Below are positions 24,541 to 35,522 of a stretch of DNA of 64,000 nucleotides, in pieces. This stretch comes from Viscum album. Taxonomy: Eukaryota; Streptophyta; Magnoliopsida; Santalales; Viscaceae. The stretch lies in assembly GCA_963277665.1 (NCBI GenBank), contig OY728121.1, positions 1,654,390,062 through 1,654,454,061 of the forward strand, read 5' to 3'. Position numbers and translations under genes: made by a program. The notes under the pieces are model-generated. The model did no database searches and was not told the origin of the DNA. It worked only from the letters and a program-made list of their open reading frames with translations. How positions within the stretch are numbered: the first letter of the stretch is position 1; each line of letters starts with the position of its first letter.

Positions 24541-24689
24541 TACACACAAAGTAACATCATATACAATGTATGTTCTTGAAGTAGTAAGATCGAGTAATAT
24601 AACAATAAACTTTTAGAACTATTTTCATTCACATTTTTCCTAGCTTTATCTTTAATAATATTTATAATAATAGATATTGGTATAGAAAC

Positions 24690-24960
24690 TTCTTTGGAAT
24701 ACTCCATTCTAAAATTTTGTAAGATGTATTTGGCATACTTCTCTTGAAATTGGAAATTGAATCACCAATTTTGTTGAACCTATAAGCCCATAAATAAATT
24801 TAACTATCCAACCATTGACATTTCAAAGTCATTTTTCATTTGTTCAAAATATTATTCACAGGATATATCTATGTATCCTTTAAAAATGTTATCGTCGACA
24901 TTTTAGATAAAAAATAAGACACATGTTCTCATCTACTTTATAACAAAACTTCTATCAAAT
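24690..24960 (-). pseudogene. Element D reverse transcriptase palm remnant
   Basis: The minus strand reads EQMKNDFEMSMVG, then LNLFMGL, then NFQFQEKYAKYILQNF. In copia elements of the SIRE lineage the matching segment is F---M-SEFEMSMMGELNFFLGLQ followed by QSKYA--LLKKF. The YVDD catalytic box should lie about 30 codons upstream, near 24900; I read only a distorted trace of it with VDDN-like residues. The enzyme copies RNA into DNA; this copy is dead. Confidence 0.7.
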
Positions 24961-26690
24961 ATTTCTTTAGAATAGTTTAACTAAATTAGGCAACAATCAA
25001 GTATTTAGTTCTTGTATTTTGGGTCTTATTTCAACCAATACAAATATTTCTTCAGCTTATATACCATGGTTCCAAATTTATCAAGTATGAACCCACTGGA
25101 ATGCACTATATAAAATTATTCTTTAATCTCTCTATTTAATATTGTTTACTTAACATCAATCTTATCAAATTTTAAATTTCTATGTGTAGTAAATTCTAAG
25201 AAAATTATTATAGTTTCATCTCATAAAAAGGAAAAAAATTCTTCAAAATAAACACCTTTCACCTAAGAGGGACTGTTATAAAAAAAATCTTGAAATTTCA
25301 ATATGTTCATTGAGATTATTTTTGAAACCACCATTTGTTCTTATAAAATTACTTTCTGATGTTAATGAAACAATATTTTAGGTTTCATTTTTCATAATTT
25401 TATCTAACTCTTTATTCCAATAATTTAACCACCCTTTAAGTTCAATTACCTCGGAAACTGACTATGGCTCCACATACGAGATAAGTGACATCTAATTATC
25501 AAATCCATTTTTTTTTCTGGACTAGAGATTCTTTACTTCCAAAAATGATAATTCTTTCAACGGGTTTCTATAAATATTGTACCATCAAAAAAAATCAATT
25601 TTACTTTTTTACATCATCACAAGATTATTCTAAACCCACTTGTACATGTTTAGGTTCACAATTATCTTCATTCACAAAATCTTATTTATAATTAAACATT
25701 CTATCTTTCGTAACATCATCATTATCAAATTCAAAAAAAAATATGGAAGTATGATTTCTAGTAACATCCACACCATAGGAATTAACAAACTTTTTTAATT
25801 ATTTATTCCAAAACTTGTAACTTCTTTTATCTGTTGAATACCATATGAAAATTATTTCTTCATATTTTTCATCAAAAATTACAATATCTATATTTTATAT
25901 CTTTGGAAAGAGAGAAATTACAAAAACATTGAAGTCTTTCATCCTTGTATTTTTCTGATACCACATCTCATAGGGAGGAATTTTAGATTCTGGAAACAAA
26001 ACACTTCTATTTTAAACTTGAATAGCTATACTTATGACATCCCTCTAGAAGGATTTAGAGATTTTATATTCAGAGAGCACGCTTCTTCCCATTTATAATA
26101 AATTTGTATTACTATTTATGTTGCTCTAGTTTTTTGAGGAGTGTAGGGAGAACTTTATTGGTTTTTTATTTTTTATTTATTTATTTAAGAATTAAAAAAG
26201 TAACATATATACTCCATTCCATTTTTTGTTCTCATCTTCAATATATATGCACCCATTTCTTTCTCAAAATCCCTTCTCTAACTTCTAAATATCTCTGTAG
26301 CCTCTGATTTTCATTTTATAAAAAGAATTTTGTTCATCTGAGAGAAATCATTAATGAAAGTAATAATTAAAAAACACATTTTTTTATTGATGTCTCTTCA
26401 TCCCATAAAGATCAGAGAATATGAGTTCAAGAGGTCTAGTGGACTGGTTTTAAACTTTCTTATATCTCCCACTAACCATCCTTAATTTCAATAAAGTTAT
26501 ACAAACAGCATCATCTTTCCTTTTCATTTGTAGTAAGTTTCTTACACCATATTCCTCAGAAGTTTTTCTCATAATTTTATGTCCAATATTCCCAATACTT
26601 CTATTCCACAACTTATTTTTATCCTTATCACTTAAGTAACATAAGTTACAAAGATCTACAATCTAAAATATATATTTTTTGGTACTTTCT
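24961..26690 (-). other. Element D RT N-terminus and integrase zone, unreadable
   Basis: By position this is the copia RT N-terminus and integrase. Very AT-rich and full of stops; I could not assign firm motifs. Plus-strand frames in this interval lie antisense to the expected coding sequence. Confidence 0.4.
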
Positions 26691-26692
26691 CA

Positions 26693-26911
26693 CTATGAAA
26701 AAAATTTCCCATATTTCAAACATCTGATGATACAAAAATAATTTATAAATATAAATTTTTTAACATATTCACAAAGTTTTCTAACAATTATTGAGTTATA
26801 CTTAAGTTGTTCAACAAATATAACATAATGGGATTTAAATTCATGAACTTCAATCTCATCAGTTCCTTTTCCTATGATTTTTAAGAAACCTCCACTTATG
26901 AATGTAACCAC
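26693..26911 (-). pseudogene. Element D protease to gag-pre-integrase remnant
   Basis: The 72-codon minus frame reads VTFISGGFLKIIGKGTDEIE then YVIFVEQLKYNSIIVRKLCE and FIFINYFCIIR. In copia polyproteins the matching stretch is GGVVTFG---KGKIIG-G, then V-FVEGLKYNLLSVSQLCD and VIFN---C-I, located between the protease active site and integrase. The match is spread over most of the frame, so this is one of the clearest pieces of D. Confidence 0.75.
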
Positions 26912-28572
26912 TCCTCCTTTATTTCCTTAAATATCTTTAAATATATTTACATCACATATCCTAAGTGAGAAATAACCAATATTAATAATCTAAGTTTTAT
27001 TCCTATTTTTATCTTTTAGATAAGTCTCAATAAAAAAAATTTGTATCTTCAATTTTCTTCTTCCCATACTCCTTTTATTTTCAGTCCTATGAAACTTGTC
27101 CCAAAAGTGTTTTAATACATTTTTCAACATAGTACCTAGTTGTTAACAATTTCTATGAAATTAATCTATTAAATAAAACTATTTTTTCTTTGGTAACTTT
27201 CTTGCATCAGATTAATTCACTTTCTTACTTCCTACAACTTATGAAATTTAATTTCTTTTATTTCATTATTTATCCCCCTATATTCATGCCTAATTATAGG
27301 GATATGCATGTTGTACTGATAATTATATTATTTTCACCTATATATAATACTTCACTAGAAATGTCCACTAATCGTTGATCTTTTTTAGAGAAAATGATCT
27401 TTCTATATACTGAGTTTGTTGAGGTTCAAAATAAATTTTTTCACCAATTTTCCCTAGGCATAGGGAAACATTATATTCAAGTTATTATCATCTTATAATA
27501 ATGTGATTTGTTTCTCAAATTGTTTCAAATACAAATATTTCCCATTGGTATCTATAACACCCTCATTCTTAGAAAAATAATATAAACTTTTATGTTTAGT
27601 TGGTGAAGATTTCACCATATTCTTGGGATAAGTTCTTTATAAAAATTGAGATATTTAATCCTTTACCTCGGAATCTTTGTTGAAATTCTTACTCATCTTC
27701 TTAAAGGTAATTTCATATTCAAGTAATCTTAATTGAGTTTTACAAATCTCATATTCCTTATTAAAAAATTTTCTAATAAGATCTTCCACCATCTTTCCTT
27801 ATTCTTAAACTATCATCATGAGGTTTTTAATCTTCTAAATTATCACATCATTTCTTTTAAGAAGTTTTTACTTTTATAAATTCCTTTTCCCGGTTTTTTT
27901 CTTCTATATTCTAACTTTTTCCATGTGTTTTTTGTTTTTCTCAAGACACGCCACATTTTCTAATCTTAGATGATATTATCTATATGTTTCATTAACTTAT
28001 TCACTATTTTAAGTATATTCCTTTATCTCAAAATTAAAAAATAAAGTTCTAAACTTCTTTAGATTTTCATCTTCTAAAGAACTATTTTCAATAGATCTAT
28101 ACTCAACTTTCTCACTTAGCATAGTTTTTTTATTCTTTTTGGTGAATATTTTATAACTTCCTATGAATTTCTTATATTCCTTGTAAGTTTTATTCCACTA
28201 ATTTAACTAAATTTTTTCATTAGAATCATCATCATATTCTCTAGACTTCTACTTCATAAAATGAATAGAAAATTATCTAATACCTCTATGCATGAAATAT
28301 TTAAGTGGGGTTTTTCCTTTGTACTTTTCCCTACTATTTAGGTAATCATTAGTGATAAGAGACATGATTCTATAATTTTATTCAACATAAAATTCCTTAT
28401 CTTCTTATTAATTGATTCCCACTATCTCATGTCATGGTTCATGAATTCCCACATTCTTCATAGATTAAAAATCCAATTCTTCTCAGATATTATTTTGGAA
28501 TGTTGGAGATCTCCTCATCTCATATGAAACAATAATTTTATGTAATTCCACATAAGATAAATAATAAATATC

Positions 28573-28758
28573 TTATATGGAATAAATTTTAGGGTCAAAC
28601 CAATCTAGAAAGTTTCTCATGAGTTTCTTAACAATGGTAGAATATTTTAAGATATATTTTAATCCACTAATGTTGATGAAAATTTCATTAACTCTTGTGA
28701 ATTGCTCGTCAATAATTTCATCATCATACATTATAATATCATTGAATATTCTTCCCAA
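28573..28758 (-). pseudogene. Element D gag capsid remnant
   Basis: The minus frame reads YDDEIIDEQFTRVNEIFINI then SGLKYILKYSTIVKKLMRNF and DWFDPKIYSI. The family pattern for SIRE-type copia Gag is DETI-EMY-RF--IVN-LK-LGK-YS--ELV-KILRSLP--W-PK-TAI. The order and spacing agree over about 60 residues. Gag packages element RNA. The capsid sequence before and after is frameshifted. Confidence 0.75.
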
Positions 28759-29141
28759 ATTTTCTATCTATACTTCCTTTACATTGATATTTCCCATGAA
28801 CGTACTTCCGAATTTGTCCAAAGATTCCTTAACTACAATGAAACCCATTACCTTAATATATACATTTTTTATAAATACCTTATAATAAATTTTAAAGAAT
28901 TCTCATCAACCTCAACAATTTTGTCATTAGAATATTTAATAGAAGAATCATTCCAAATAGGTGAGCACCCAACTATAGTTACATCGATCATATCTAGGAA
29001 AATATAAGGAAGATAGGGTATCAGTCTATTTTTCCATCTAAGATGACTTTTCTCATCAAAGGTAGGAATACATCAACTATTCATAGGGTTGAAATTACCC
29101 TTGATAAGAAAATTAATTCTCTGAAAGAGGGAACCTTGAGT

Positions 29142-29153
29142 CTCTGATATCAA
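29142..29153 (-). other. Element D primer-binding site
   Basis: The plus strand reads CTCTGATATCAA; its complement TTGATATCAGAG matches the initiator-Met-tRNA site TGGTATCAGAG with one change, directly left of the right LTR. Confidence 0.7.
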
Positions 29154-29154
29154 T

Positions 29155-31419
29155 TAAAGTTCCTAAGAGTGTGAGAACTACCGAGAAGAGGTATGAATTA
29201 GTGGTTATATTTTAAAAAAAATTATCTCTTGAAATTTCCCCTATAACTAGTAAGATATTCTATCCTTTCAGTCTTTGAAAAACTCAACCACACTTTGTAT
29301 GAAACATTAGGAAAGTTTATGAAATCATACAAGGTTTACAAGGTTCACCCCCATTTTGGGTGACTATAAGATTTTAATTGAAACTGATGACAATCCACGG
29401 TAATACACTATAATATAGAGTGAAAACAATTCGAGGAAACCCCATTAGACTCCCTCTATATCCCAATGGATAATTATACTGACTCCTGTTGATTGTAAAT
29501 TTTTCATATACTGCTAAGATGAAAAAGGTAAGAAAAGTTTCTTAACTGATCATTAAATTTTTTTTACATCAATTATCTATCTAATATACTACATCTGATT
29601 TGACACAATTTAGTGCACTTTCAGACTTTATTTGGTGTCACTCCATCAGGTGCACCTAAAAACACTATACCTATAATCTATGCATTTATCTGATGAAAAA
29701 ACATTGGGCCTCACATCCACTATCTTCTACCTATTTCCTATTTCTATTACCACTACACCTATGTCTAGTATCTTTTCCTTCCTCACACAAGTGATTCCTT
29801 GGTTGGAAACTCGCACTAATCAATGTTCATCTATTTTTATCTTTATCTACTATATATGTCTGATACCTTTTTATAGTAATTCTAATATCATTCTCATGTG
29901 AAGAGTGTATAAAAAATTTATACATACACCTCTTTATATACGCATATTCCCAAAAGAAAACATGGAAAATAAAATATTGTTCCCCCTCATACCAAATTTG
30001 AAATTTGAAATTCCCTCCCAAATAAAATTTTTTGGTATGGTTCTCATACTTTATTAAACATTAAAAAATTATCTACCTTTCTTAAATCTTCCTTATAATC
30101 ACTTAAAAATTAAACATTAAAGGATCGAATCAGAATCGTCATTGATATGGTATTTTCAAAGTATATGTAAATATCCTAAATTGTTGTCAGGAAAATGTTT
30201 CATTGAAGGATTTATTTAAGAACTTATCTATTAATCTCTATTCATTATATTTCACTTTTATTCGATATGAAATAGTAAATCAACCCAAATAAATGAACTC
30301 AACTCTTATTTATCTACAAACCATCATATTCCTCCTTTGTATAATGTATTCACAGAAGTTTGACCCGGTGAATTTCTACTCTTCTCCTCACCCTTCTACA
30401 TGTCATTTTTATACAGTGCTTGGTTCAGAAAACTCAGTTTTGTATATCTTTAAGGAATCATCCATCTAATGATATCACATTTATATGGCTAAGGGTGGTT
30501 TTCTCTATGTAATCTTGACTGATTGATATGAATTTTCTAAACTCATCATTTCATCTTCAATGATCATATATTGCCTTTGATTTGTATACTTACCACTCCC
30601 TTGATAGGTGGTACTTTGTTATTTTTACATCTCATAGAGGTCAACTACATCACAGTATTCAAAGAAAACTCTAAATAATACAACTTTATAAAATTCAAAT
30701 GGATGAATATTCATGAAATTCTCATATGATAGTACATCATACGGTCAACTCAATCAGCAAGGATTACTCTTGTAGCATTTAAATAACATCACTCTGACCG
30801 GTAAACAAAATTGATTTTCATCTTATGAAAATTTTTCCAACCTTTGAACTTTGTAAATATTATAAAAAAATATTCATCTACATGGGAAATTCATAAAAAA
30901 AATATACGATAACTTAATTGGCCTCTGTATAATGGATTCATCCCATTAGACTTCATTCTTGTCTGTTTGAGAAATTGTTGCGACTTCACCCCATCATATC
31001 TTCAAAAATGTTCATCTTGGAACTTCATTATTTTTATATCAAAATTTAACATTTCATATAATGTATTTACCCCCAACCCCCTATTACTTCTATTCATTTC
31101 TTCAAATATCTAAAAAATCTAAAATGTGGACTTCCTACAATTCTCTATCTGATAACATCATCCCCTATCTATATGGTAACCTAGAAAATCCTACACCTTT
31201 ATTCAAATTCATCATGGATCATAATTATCTTAATGATGTTAATAATGTGAATATTATCAAAGCATCATCTGAATTTTTAATGAAAATTTAATAACCTTCT
31301 TAAGGGAAGTTTTTTCTTAACTCTAGAAACTCTTTATTACCTGAGATATAAAAACATTCACAAAAATATGTTTATAACAAATAAAAATTCCATTACAAAG
31401 AAACCCCAATTGATATTCA
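29155..31419 (-). mobile_element. Element D 5' LTR (right copy, long form)
   Basis: Begins TAAAGTTCCTAAGAGTGTGAG, parallel to the left LTR start, and ends GATATTCA before the target duplication. Between about 29206 and 30665 it holds roughly 1.45 kb that the left copy lacks, including GAAGAGGTATGAATTAGTGG and a stretch with GGTGTCACTCCATCAGGTGC (29634). Sequence directly after the start continues naturally, which favours deletion in the left copy over insertion in the right. Confidence 0.7.
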
Positions 31420-31832
31420 CATATCATCAACTGTATGAAACATGTAATCTCTTCATCTACATCCCTATGTCTAGATAGAAATAAAGTTGTTTTGGGGGGC
31501 CACTATAGCCTGTATATCATGTATTATACCTCAAAGGATCACATCCCATACACAGTATGCCTATAATAATCTATAGGATACTATATCTAGAGATACAAGT
31601 TTACGAAAATAACTGCAAGCCATTACATCCCTTTACACACATATATAAGAAACATAACCACCACGCATACCAATACATAATGCCAATAGGATAAGAGAGT
31701 AGGGAAAGAGGCATTGTCATCCATCTACTCCTTAACAACCAAGATGTTGGAGAAAATACCCTCCAAAGTCCACTAGGTGATGGTATCCCTACCGACATAG
31801 TTGGGTATCATATGAAATCACATAATATGGGA

Positions 31833-31865
<33 letters not shown>

Positions 31866-34800
31866 TGTATGTATGTATGTATGTATGTATGTATGTATGT
31901 ATGTATGTATGTATGTATGTATGTATGTATGTATGTATGTATGTATATCACAAATAACACTATGGTAACTACCTAGACTTAACCTTAACTGCAGCAATCG
32001 CCACTTGGGCACTCAAATTCCACCATTAATGAAAAGATATCCTATAAGCATACACACATTTCAAGAAGTATTATATTTAATTATTTCTTTTAAAATTTAA
32101 TTTTTTTTAATTAATTACTTACTATAATCTATTCCCTCCATGCATAATATAACCTTTTCTGATTTTCCTCAAGAATGATCATAATTTATCATTTCGTTAA
32201 TCCCCAACCCCATGGGTTAAAAAAATTAACATTTATTATTCATTAGCATTCCATAATACGAGGTACTCTAGGACTCATCATAAGTTTCCCTAAAGGATGT
32301 ATAAACCTTACACAACTAGTTTCATTATGAAATTGAGAATGAAATGTAGAAATAATAAACCTATCTATCCAGCCTTTAAATTGGATTCATTAATAAGAAA
32401 TAATCCCATATTTTAGCACAAAAAACATTGGGAAATCCCTACTTCAACCCACTCCATCAGTCCCAATGTTTTCCTTGATGCCACTATGCAAGTCACCATA
32501 CATCCTACCATCACAAGAACCAAATTCTTCTAAAAATCTGAGAACCCATACCCATTTATCCCTAAATAATTAGATATCCTATTCTCACATCACTTCACAT
32601 AGCAAGTTTCCTCATCCAAATCAGTCCCACAATCTATTAAGTTCACAATAAATAGTTAGTAGGGTATATAAGCCCAAGAAAAAAGTCATCCCTCCATCAT
32701 AAGAAAACTATATTTCTCTGCCCCAAACAATTATCTTTAACAAATTGCTATTTTTTCAATATTTAATTTACCAATTCATTTAACATAGGTTGAAAAAATA
32801 GTAAATATAAGATGATATCTATCAACCCTTAAGTTATTTAAACATTCTTTGTTTATAGATTTCAATTTCCATCAAATTAAAAACTAAGAATGATAAAAAT
32901 TAAATATGAAACATTATTATATAGTCATAAATAATTACTAGCTTTACCTTATTTATCTAATTTCTAATAATACCAAATATACTAAAACATAACATGTGTA
33001 TAATATAGAACACTATCTTACAAACGAAAAGTCAAACCTTTAACAAGACATAAACACATGTTATCACTATAAACCAAAACCAATTCTTTGTTTAATTTGA
33101 GTTTAATATTAATTAAGGTTGGTTCCATAGTTTCTTAATGAGATAAATCATGATAACCCCATGAATTCACTTAAAATAAAAGATAAGTAATATATCCCAA
33201 ACCCCCAAGCCTTTAAAACTTCTTTAAAAAATAGAAAAAACACAGAAATTTGACCACCTCTCCCATAAGTAATTAATAATCCCTATGGATTTTTTACGAG
33301 GAAAATTATATAAAACCTAAAAGGAACACCATGATAATTAAATATATCAATTGTAATATAATTATAGGGGAGACCTGAAGGAAAAAAGTCCAATCAGAGA
33401 AGAAGACATAAGAGTAAGAGGGAAAACTCACCTCAGATCCCCATAGATTGAACACCAAAAGTTTGGGATCAATCCCAATCAAAATTTCATCAAAACGTGT
33501 TAAAAGAACTTCTAGTTGCCTACGATTTGGGATAAATTGGAGGTTTTGAGAGAAAATTATAGTGGAAAATGATATATAGGCACTATACCAAGCACATAAT
33601 CAGGGTGTAAATGGGTTTTTCATTACATGAAGGTCTTGATTATAAGGATCTCTAAAGAACACATCACCCCAATCCTATAAACCTAGAATGAATTCAAACC
33701 ATTAACTACATGTTCATGTCATAAATTATCTGGGATAGATTCACCAAAACTAAAACTTTATCCATTCATGTCTTTAAACTATGGTTCATGTCATAAATCA
33801 AACCCAACAAACATCCCTTAATTATTCCATGAATAATAATTCAGGTTATAAACTATTACCTCACATCGTGAATATAAATTCACACCATGAATTCCTCTGG
33901 TAACCATATTTTATCTCCCATACCCCCACCAAACTTTCTTTAATATTTTCATAAGAATATTAAACGTCAGAAACCTGAAAAGAAATGAACTAAAAGGAAC
34001 CATTCCCTTATAGGTATATGATGGTTATACCATTAAATTAATAAAATTTCAATATATTAATTATACTAACCTGATTATATTAAAATTGGAAAAATTTAAT
34101 TTTTTTGGATAAATATTGAGAAGAAAAAATGTTAATAATTGAAAAATAATCGCATTGATAGTTTCAACCTTTTCTTGGAGGACCTCTTGAAAAAGAAGAA
34201 TTTAGGAATTTTTATTGGATCAGTGATCCTTAAAAATGGGAGATGGATATAGGGAATGTAAAAAATATAATAGTTTGAGTATAAATTCTAATTTTACAGT
34301 GTATATAAAATGTGTCCTGGAAGTCTCCTTTTATATGTGTGTAGAGTGGAATTTGTGTAAAAATATGAAAGCACGAGACATCATTCAGGGAAAGTGGATC
34401 CCAAAGTGGAAAATAATGTAGAGGGTATGAGTATGAGTGAATTTTTATCACAACTAATCATTTTTTAGGCAACGTTTGAGTGATTGTAATCCTTTTCCCT
34501 TTAGTTATAACTTATTACCAAAATTAACTTTTATGACAATAACTATTAGTTAACCTTGGTAAATTATTATTATGCCTAATAATAAAAAAACATTATTAGA
34601 TATTTTTTTACTCTAATACCCAATAATAAAATCATTTAACAATGTTAAATTTATAAAATTGATAAAAATTATTTTTCAAATAATAATTGTATAACACATA
34701 AAAACGAGTTTTTAGAAGAATATTAATTAGGATCCAAAAGGTTAATAATAAGTTTATCAATTAAAAATAATCTTAAAAATTTATATTTTTTACTTATAAA

Positions 34801-35522
34801 ATAAAACTTTGTTTATTAAAAAGGTTTCATAAATTTTTTATTCATGTTTGTGTCTTAATGATGTCAAAAAAGTCACGAAATTAGTAAAAGGGTTATTTTT
34901 ATTATTCACCTAAAATCAATATATTCAAAAAAATCAGAAAAATTTATAATAAACTAGTATTATCATGAATAATAAAAAAAATAATTTTTTAAAAATACAA
35001 TTCTAAAATAATTTGAATTTTAAATAGTAATATAAAATAAAATGAAAATTTTTTTTATAGGAAAATGACTTCTTTCCAATATTAATTATTATTATTCATA
35101 TTTTCTGTTATCTACTAAATGAATTAGAGGTAATATATTATTCTAATCAATAATATATTTTATCATCATTAAAACATGAAATATGTAGTTTCCTAGAATA
35201 AGAAATTCATATAGCCTAAGATGACAATTTTTTGGAAAAATATGTTTTTAACTATAAAATGATCTTATTAGTTATTTATCTAAACTATTTTAATTATATC
35301 AATGAGTTGATATTAAAAATTAGTATTTATTTTCTTTATATATATTTCAAAATGTGGTTATTTCTATTTATACCATTTATTTCAATATCTATATTACAAT
35401 AGATATATTTATCTTAAAAAAATGTGTCATTCTTTGATTTTCATTGCTGTGGAATCCAACGAAATATACAAAACATAGAATTTATTTAAAAAAAATTACA
35501 ACAAAAATATTAGGGTGTTACA
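31420..35522 (-). mobile_element. Element B 5' LTR, segment right of the D insertion
   Basis: Begins with CATAT, the second copy of the D target duplication (one mismatch), then continues the alignment to the left LTR of B from about 14515 onward to about 34025. From 34025 to 35522 the left copy has no counterpart. That stretch shares features with the outer part of the G LTR, including an ATTCACCTAAAATCA block near 34898, and ends in TAGGGTGTTACA at 35511-35522. I interpret it as the rest of this LTR, lost from the left copy. Confidence 0.6.
31836..31945. repeat. (ATGT)n microsatellite
   Basis: About 27 uninterrupted copies of ATGT, bordered by TATGGGAAT and ATATCACAAATAACACTATGG. The matching place in the left LTR of B (about 14918-14940) has only TAGTAGTATATATATATCAC, so the array grew after B inserted. 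The minus-strand frame across it, a repeated His-Thr-Tyr-Ile pattern, is a repeat artefact and not a gene. Confidence 0.95.

Larger units (their letters stand above)
22852..31419 (-). mobile_element. Element D: SIRE-like Ty1/copia retrotransposon nested in B
   Basis: Flanked by a near-perfect five-base duplication (TATAT 22847-22851, CATAT 31420-31424); removing 22852-31419 restores the alignment of the two LTRs of B. The LTRs start TGAAGTACC--GAGTGTGAG (left) and TAAAGTTCC--GAGTGTGAG (right) and share a long block ending near a CA. On the minus strand the order is primer site, gag, gag-pre-integrase, integrase zone, RT, RNase H. That is the copia order, with RT after integrase. An EMSM motif in RT and the gag pattern suggest the SIRE/Maximus lineage. 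All frames are broken. Confidence 0.85.
13974..35522 (-). mobile_element. Element B: old Ty3/gypsy chromovirus, split by element D
   Basis: The sequence from 13974 rightward matches the sequence after the primer site at 22127, giving an LTR pair. Between them the minus strand carries, right to left, primer site, protease, RT, integrase and chromodomain. The right LTR is interrupted at 22852-31419 by copia element D and resumes exactly where the left LTR alignment predicts. The right boundary is uncertain: the pair stops being alignable near 34025, but a GGGTGTTACA LTR terminus lies at 35513-35522. No target duplication is visible (TATCA left against TTACC right). LTRs have diverged heavily, so this is an old insertion. 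Confidence 0.75.

Noticed and set aside
28619..29007. Overlapping plus-strand frames of 88 and 101 codons
   Set aside because: They are antisense to the gag remnant of element D and its 5' neighbour, which match a known family on the minus strand.
31818..32012. Minus-strand open frame with repeated His-Thr-Tyr-Ile pattern
   Set aside because: It is the translation of the ATGT microsatellite; no gene.
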